The position numbers were made by a program, and so were the translations under genes. The notes below the pieces were generated by a model, which saw only the letters and a program-made list of their open reading frames with translations, was not told the origin of the DNA and ran no database searches. Positions 14,839-17,426 of a stretch of 17,426 nt of DNA are shown here, one piece after another; the first letter of the stretch is position 1; every line of letters begins with the position of its first letter. Location of the stretch: NCBI GenBank assembly GCA_012270625.1, contig JAAXHZ010000091.1, positions 1 to 17,426 of the forward strand. The letters run 5' to 3'. The stretch comes from Dehalococcoidia bacterium. GTDB taxonomy: Bacteria > Chloroflexota > Dehalococcoidia > SAR202 > UBA11138.

Positions 14839-14867
14839 AATATAGCACAGATGCGACAACCCGGCAA
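14839..14867 (-). promoter_or_regulatory. Promoter of the infC-rpmI-rplT operon
   Basis: On the minus strand TTGCCG (14867-14862), a 17-base spacer and TATATT (14844-14839) are preceded by TGC at the -10, an extended -10 arrangement. Start of transcription is expected near 14832, leaving about 60 bases before ATA 14771. Confidence 0.6.
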
Positions 14868-14892
14868 CAATGGAAAATTGCACAAGCGCGAT

Positions 14893-14901
14893 TGTGGATA
14901 A
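14893..14901 (-). promoter_or_regulatory. Perfect DnaA box
   Basis: The minus strand reads TTATCCACA, the consensus DnaA box, 26 bases upstream of the -35 of the infC promoter and in the divergent intergenic region. Only one copy was seen, so it is not an origin by itself; it might regulate transcription or be chance. Confidence 0.35.
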
Positions 14902-14942
14902 ACCCCTACGAATTTGACACATACGCGCCAACTCCGTTCGCC

Positions 14943-14971
14943 TTGACACCCCAATAGTTGTTCTTTAGGAT
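14943..14971 (+). promoter_or_regulatory. Candidate promoter for the 134-residue membrane protein
   Basis: A consensus TTGACA (14943-14948) is followed by a 17-base spacer and TAGGAT (14966-14971). Transcription would begin near 14978, about 25 bases before ATG 15003. A second TTGACA at 14914-14919 has no matching -10. Confidence 0.6.
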
Positions 14972-15002
14972 TCTGCTGTGGGTATTCTGACGGGAGCTGA
15001 GG

Positions 15003-15407
15003 ATGCCAAGCAGGTACCAGCGAGAAATCGAAGACATCCTCGAGAAGGCTGGCGAGGTAGGGCCAAAGCGTCGTCCCAGACGTGCGTCGGATCGCCGCAG
15101 CCTTCGCCAACTGGTGTGGCTCTACGTCAAGCAGTCGCTGAGCGGCAACTTCTTCTCCATTTCCCCGGGTCGGATAATGCTGCTCGGCTTTGTGCTGCTC
15201 CTCTCGTTCCTGCTGGTCAGGCCGTTCAGCGCCGGAGTCGCGGGTATGCTCGCTTGGGCCGGACTAATAATCTTCATCGTGGGCTACGCCCTGGTTCTCG
15301 TTCGTCCGCCCAAGATCGAAAAGCGCTGGCGTGGCGAGTCCATCGAGATGGAGCCGTCCGGCGGCTCATGGCTGGACCGGATCAGACGCCGGATCACCAG
15401 GAGCTGA
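15003..15407 (+). CDS. Small two-helix membrane protein of unknown function
   Basis: I cannot assign this 134-residue protein. The N-terminus (1-50) is charged and helical, starting PSRYQREIEDILEKAGEV and continuing into an Arg-rich stretch (KRRPRRASDRR). Two hydrophobic helices follow (about 56-75 and 79-101), joined by a short loop. The C-terminus is again basic (PPKIEKRWRG, then RIRRRITRS). The layout suggests both ends face the cytoplasm, by the positive-inside rule. GGGAG lies six bases before ATG 15003, and a good promoter lies upstream. It diverges from infC and converges with the nitrite/sulfite reductase, separated by a terminator hairpin. It stands alone, so no role follows from context. 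Confidence 0.8.
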   Translation: MPSRYQREIEDILEKAGEVGPKRRPRRASDRRSLRQLVWLYVKQSLSGNFFSISPGRIMLLGFVLLLSFLLVRPFSAGVAGMLAWAGLIIFIVGYALVLVRPPKIEKRWRGESIEMEPSGGSWLDRIRRRITRS

Positions 15408-15440
15408 GCCGACTCAGGGACCTCATCACACAAAAATACA

Positions 15441-15467
15441 GAAGGGCGGGATTCAGTCCCGCCCTTC
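15441..15467 (-). terminator. Rho-independent terminator of the nitrite/sulfite reductase gene, possibly bidirectional
   Basis: An 11-bp perfect stem (15441-15451 with 15457-15467) encloses a five-base loop. On the minus strand it is followed by TGTATTTTTG, a usable U-tract, so it should end the reductase transcript 24 bases past its stop. On the plus strand the trailing sequence is only pyrimidine-rich (GCTCTTCTCC), but it may also end the membrane-protein transcript. Confidence 0.8.
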
Positions 15468-15490
15468 GCTCTTCTCCTAAAGTCCGGTAA

Positions 15491-17233
15491 CTAGACCGCG
15501 CACTCGCCTTCGCCGCGTTCCAGAACGTACTTGACTGTCTTGCTCCAGTCTATATACACGTCCAGCGACTCCCGGTTGAGCTCCGGCACATCCTTGAACT
15601 CGGCCAGCAGAGGCTCGAACGACTCTGGCCCAACTCGCGCCGCGAAATCGCGGAAGATCTCATCTTCCTGCCGTTCGTCCTTGTAGAAGTCGAGAACCTT
15701 TCTGAGCGCGTCCGGCATCCGCTTTGCTGGCACCTTGGTCTTGACCCGCAGGCCGATGCGCGTATCGCCCTCCTCGAATCCTCCGCCGAGGAACAGCTCG
15801 TACGCCGGCACCTGCCCGCTCGGACCCTTGGCCGCCGCGCCGTGGAATCCGATGTCCGCGACATGGTGCTGTCCACACCCGTTCGGGCATCCGCTCATCT
15901 TGATGTGCATCTTGCGGATTAGCGGGTCGGCCTCCTTGTCTATGACCGAGACGGCCTCCGCGACGGCGCGGCCCAGACCCATCGAAGACGTTATGCCGAG
16001 CTTGCAGCTATCGGTGCCTGGGCAGGAGACGACATCGGTGATCTCAAGCGCGCCCGCGTCTCCGAACCCGATCTCCTTCAGCTTCGACCACACTTCGTAG
16101 AGCGCGCCTTCAGGCACCCACCTGATGGCCAGGTTCTGCTGGTGCGTCAGCCTTACACGGCTCGCGCCGTAGGTGCGGCTGAGGTCGGCGAGCTGGTGGA
16201 ACTGCTCGGGATCGATGTCACCCAGCGGCAGCTTCGCGGTCACGGTGTGGTATCCGCTCTGCTTCTGCGACTGGACGTTGGTGTCAAGCCAGCGACCGAA
16301 CTCGGGGTCCGACCCAGTGGCGAAGTCGCCGTGCAGCGAGGGGGCGTCCGCCTCTTCGTCGTCTATGAACAGCAGTCCTGTTGGATCGAACGACCGCTGC
16401 GCCCAGTCCTCTTGGAGTTGCTCTTCGACGAGGTCGCGGTAGTCATCGATTCCGATGCGGTCGATCAGGAACTTGACACGCGCCTTCATCCTGCTGCGCC
16501 TGAGCTCGTCCGAGTTGTGGAACACCCTGAGCGCCGCTTCAGTTACCCTTAGGTACTCGTCCGTGCTGACGAACTCGTACAGCGTGGGCGCGATGCGAGG
16601 CATGATCGAGGTGCCTCCGCCCATGACCAACTTGAAGCCACGCTGCCCGTCTCTGATAGCGGGCAGGAAACCCACGTCGTGGATGCCGGTTATCGCGCAG
16701 TCTCGCGCGCAGCCTGAGAACGCCGTCTTGATCTTGCGCGGCATAGACTGGGTGAACGGGTGTCGCACGAAGTACCTGGAATACGCCGCGGCGTATGGAG
16801 TGACGTCGAAAGGCTCTTCGGCGCAGACCCCAGCGATCGCGCATCCGGTCACGTTTCTCACGGTGTTTCCGCACGCCTCGCGGGTAGTCAGCCCGACCGA
16901 CGCGAGCAGTCGCATCATCTCCGGCGTATCTTCAAGCGGTATGTGGTGAAGCTGGATGTTCTCGCGCGTGGTAACGTGCCCCTTGTTGAGCGGCGCGAAC
17001 CGGGCGACGATGTCGCCCATCATGTCGAGCATGTCAGCGGTCATGCCGCCGAAGGGTATCTTGATGCGGAACATGTGGACGTCCGGCTGCCGCTGTCCAT
17101 AGACGCCCTGGCGGAGTCGGAACGCCATGAAATCGGTGGGGTCCCAGTCACCTGCCTGAAATCTCTTGACTCCTGCTTCGAACTCCTCGATTTCCGAGGG
17201 GTGGTAATCGATGATCGGCTTGGTCTGAGTCAT
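15491..17233 (-). CDS. Ferredoxin-type nitrite/sulfite reductase (siroheme, 4Fe-4S)
   Basis: The 580-residue cytosolic enzyme catalyses six-electron reduction of sulfite to sulfide or nitrite to ammonia. It has the duplicated architecture of the family: two ferrodoxin-like half-domains (about 45-105 and 322-385) and two siroheme/4Fe-4S domains. The first carries TTRENIQLHH (88-97) and the second the cluster ligands C404 and C410 (CPGTDSC), then C449 and C453 (SGCPNGC). C404 begins a C-x5-C pair and C449 a C-x3-C pair, as expected; C453 would bridge to siroheme iron. Sequence alone does not separate nitrite from sulfite use. ATG 17233 follows a weak AAGG site. No ferredoxin, siroheme synthesis or APS/PAPS genes lie within the window. 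The leader holds a strong hairpin. Confidence 0.93.
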   Translation of the reverse strand: MTQTKPIIDYHPSEIEEFEAGVKRFQAGDWDPTDFMAFRLRQGVYGQRQPDVHMFRIKIPFGGMTADMLDMMGDIVARFAPLNKGHVTTRENIQLHHIPLEDTPEMMRLLASVGLTTREACGNTVRNVTGCAIAGVCAEEPFDVTPYAAAYSRYFVRHPFTQSMPRKIKTAFSGCARDCAITGIHDVGFLPAIRDGQRGFKLVMGGGTSIMPRIAPTLYEFVSTDEYLRVTEAALRVFHNSDELRRSRMKARVKFLIDRIGIDDYRDLVEEQLQEDWAQRSFDPTGLLFIDDEEADAPSLHGDFATGSDPEFGRWLDTNVQSQKQSGYHTVTAKLPLGDIDPEQFHQLADLSRTYGASRVRLTHQQNLAIRWVPEGALYEVWSKLKEIGFGDAGALEITDVVSCPGTDSCKLGITSSMGLGRAVAEAVSVIDKEADPLIRKMHIKMSGCPNGCGQHHVADIGFHGAAAKGPSGQVPAYELFLGGGFEEGDTRIGLRVKTKVPAKRMPDALRKVLDFYKDERQEDEIFRDFAARVGPESFEPLLAEFKDVPELNRESLDVYIDWSKTVKYVLERGEGECAV

Positions 17234-17280
17234 TGCCTTGAGGTCCTTACTGCTGGTGCGAGATGGCCTGAAAATAGCAA

Positions 17281-17309
17281 CGTCCCGTTCACAGGCGCGA
17301 AACGGGACG
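17281..17309 (-). terminator. Terminator-like or attenuator hairpin upstream of the nitrite/sulfite reductase gene
   Basis: CGTCCCGTT (17281-17289) and AACGGGACG (17301-17309) form a perfect 9-bp stem with an 11-base loop. On the minus strand it is followed by TTGCTATTTTC, an imperfect U-rich tract. It lies 47 bases before the ATG. It could end a transcript from beyond the window or act as an attenuator in the leader. Confidence 0.5.
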
Positions 17310-17321
17310 GTCTTCGGGTGC

Positions 17322-17339
17322 GGTAGCTCCGAGGCTGCC
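17322..17339 (-). other. Second hairpin in the reductase upstream region
   Basis: GGTAGC and GCTGCC pair over six bases with one G-T pair and a six-base loop. It lies just upstream of the 9-bp hairpin and could form part of a structured leader. The stem is short, so chance is possible. Confidence 0.3.
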
Positions 17340-17342
17340 CCT

Positions 17343-17370
17343 ATTCAGGGCGGCTACAGATGCATGTCAA
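17343..17370 (-). promoter_or_regulatory. Weak candidate promoter for the reductase gene
   Basis: On the minus strand a perfect TTGACA (17370-17365) is followed, after 16 bases, by CTGAAT (17348-17343), which matches the -10 consensus at three of six bases. If real, transcription would begin near 17336, so the 9-bp hairpin would lie in the leader. Confidence 0.3.
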
Positions 17371-17426
17371 AGTGCGGCTGCGAAAACTAGCCATAGTCAG
17401 ACCAATTTATCAACCCGCCGTATGGG

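Noticed and set aside
17234..17426. Known riboswitch before the reductase gene
   Set aside because: I looked for SAM-type and cobalamin-type cores by eye and found none; only simple hairpins are visible.

Overview
The window reads as a free-living, aerobic bacterial chromosome of moderately high GC. My best guess is Chloroflexota, near the SAR202/Dehalococcoidia marine groups. This is inference from gene content: an enolase-superfamily enzyme, a luciferase-like flavin oxidoreductase and a PEP-mutase/isocitrate-lyase-family tail sit beside a Bacillus-like caa3 oxidase set, and SAR202 genomes are known for expanded enolase and flavin-oxidoreductase families. No transposase, integrase, phage gene or CRISPR array was seen.

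Left part (1-5229). The window opens inside the C-terminus of a PEP mutase/isocitrate lyase family protein, followed by a SlyD-type FKBP isomerase. A mandelate racemase-like enolase-superfamily gene converges on slyD, and the two genes end on the same CTAG. Upstream of it, on the minus strand, lies a tight three-gene run: an AAA/ABC-type ATPase with altered motifs, a luciferase-like oxidoreductase, and a squalene/phytoene synthase with a hydrophobic C-terminus. A tRNA-Lys(CTT) ends this region.

Middle part (5230-13529). A plus-strand module of nine genes encodes almost everything needed to build a caa3-type cytochrome c oxidase: ctaA and ctaB (heme O and heme A synthesis), coxB with a fused cytochrome c domain and lipobox, coxA with two extra C-terminal membrane helices, a five-helix coxC, subunit IV, the CtaG assembly factor, an unassigned 67-residue membrane protein, and a SCO copper chaperone. 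One good promoter precedes ctaA. Another lies between ctaB and coxB, abutting an inverted repeat.

Right part (13547-17426). The infC-rpmI-rplT translation operon runs on the minus strand, and none of its three genes starts with ATG. infC appears to start at ATA behind an ideal ribosome binding site. Its promoter faces a second promoter for a small membrane protein, with a perfect DnaA box between them. A hairpin terminator then separates that gene from a convergent nitrite/sulfite reductase, whose leader holds a strong terminator-like stem-loop.

Several promoters share one plan: TTGAC(A/G/T), then a 17-18 nt spacer, then TA(G/T)-type -10 boxes. They were found by eye and not scored against a background.
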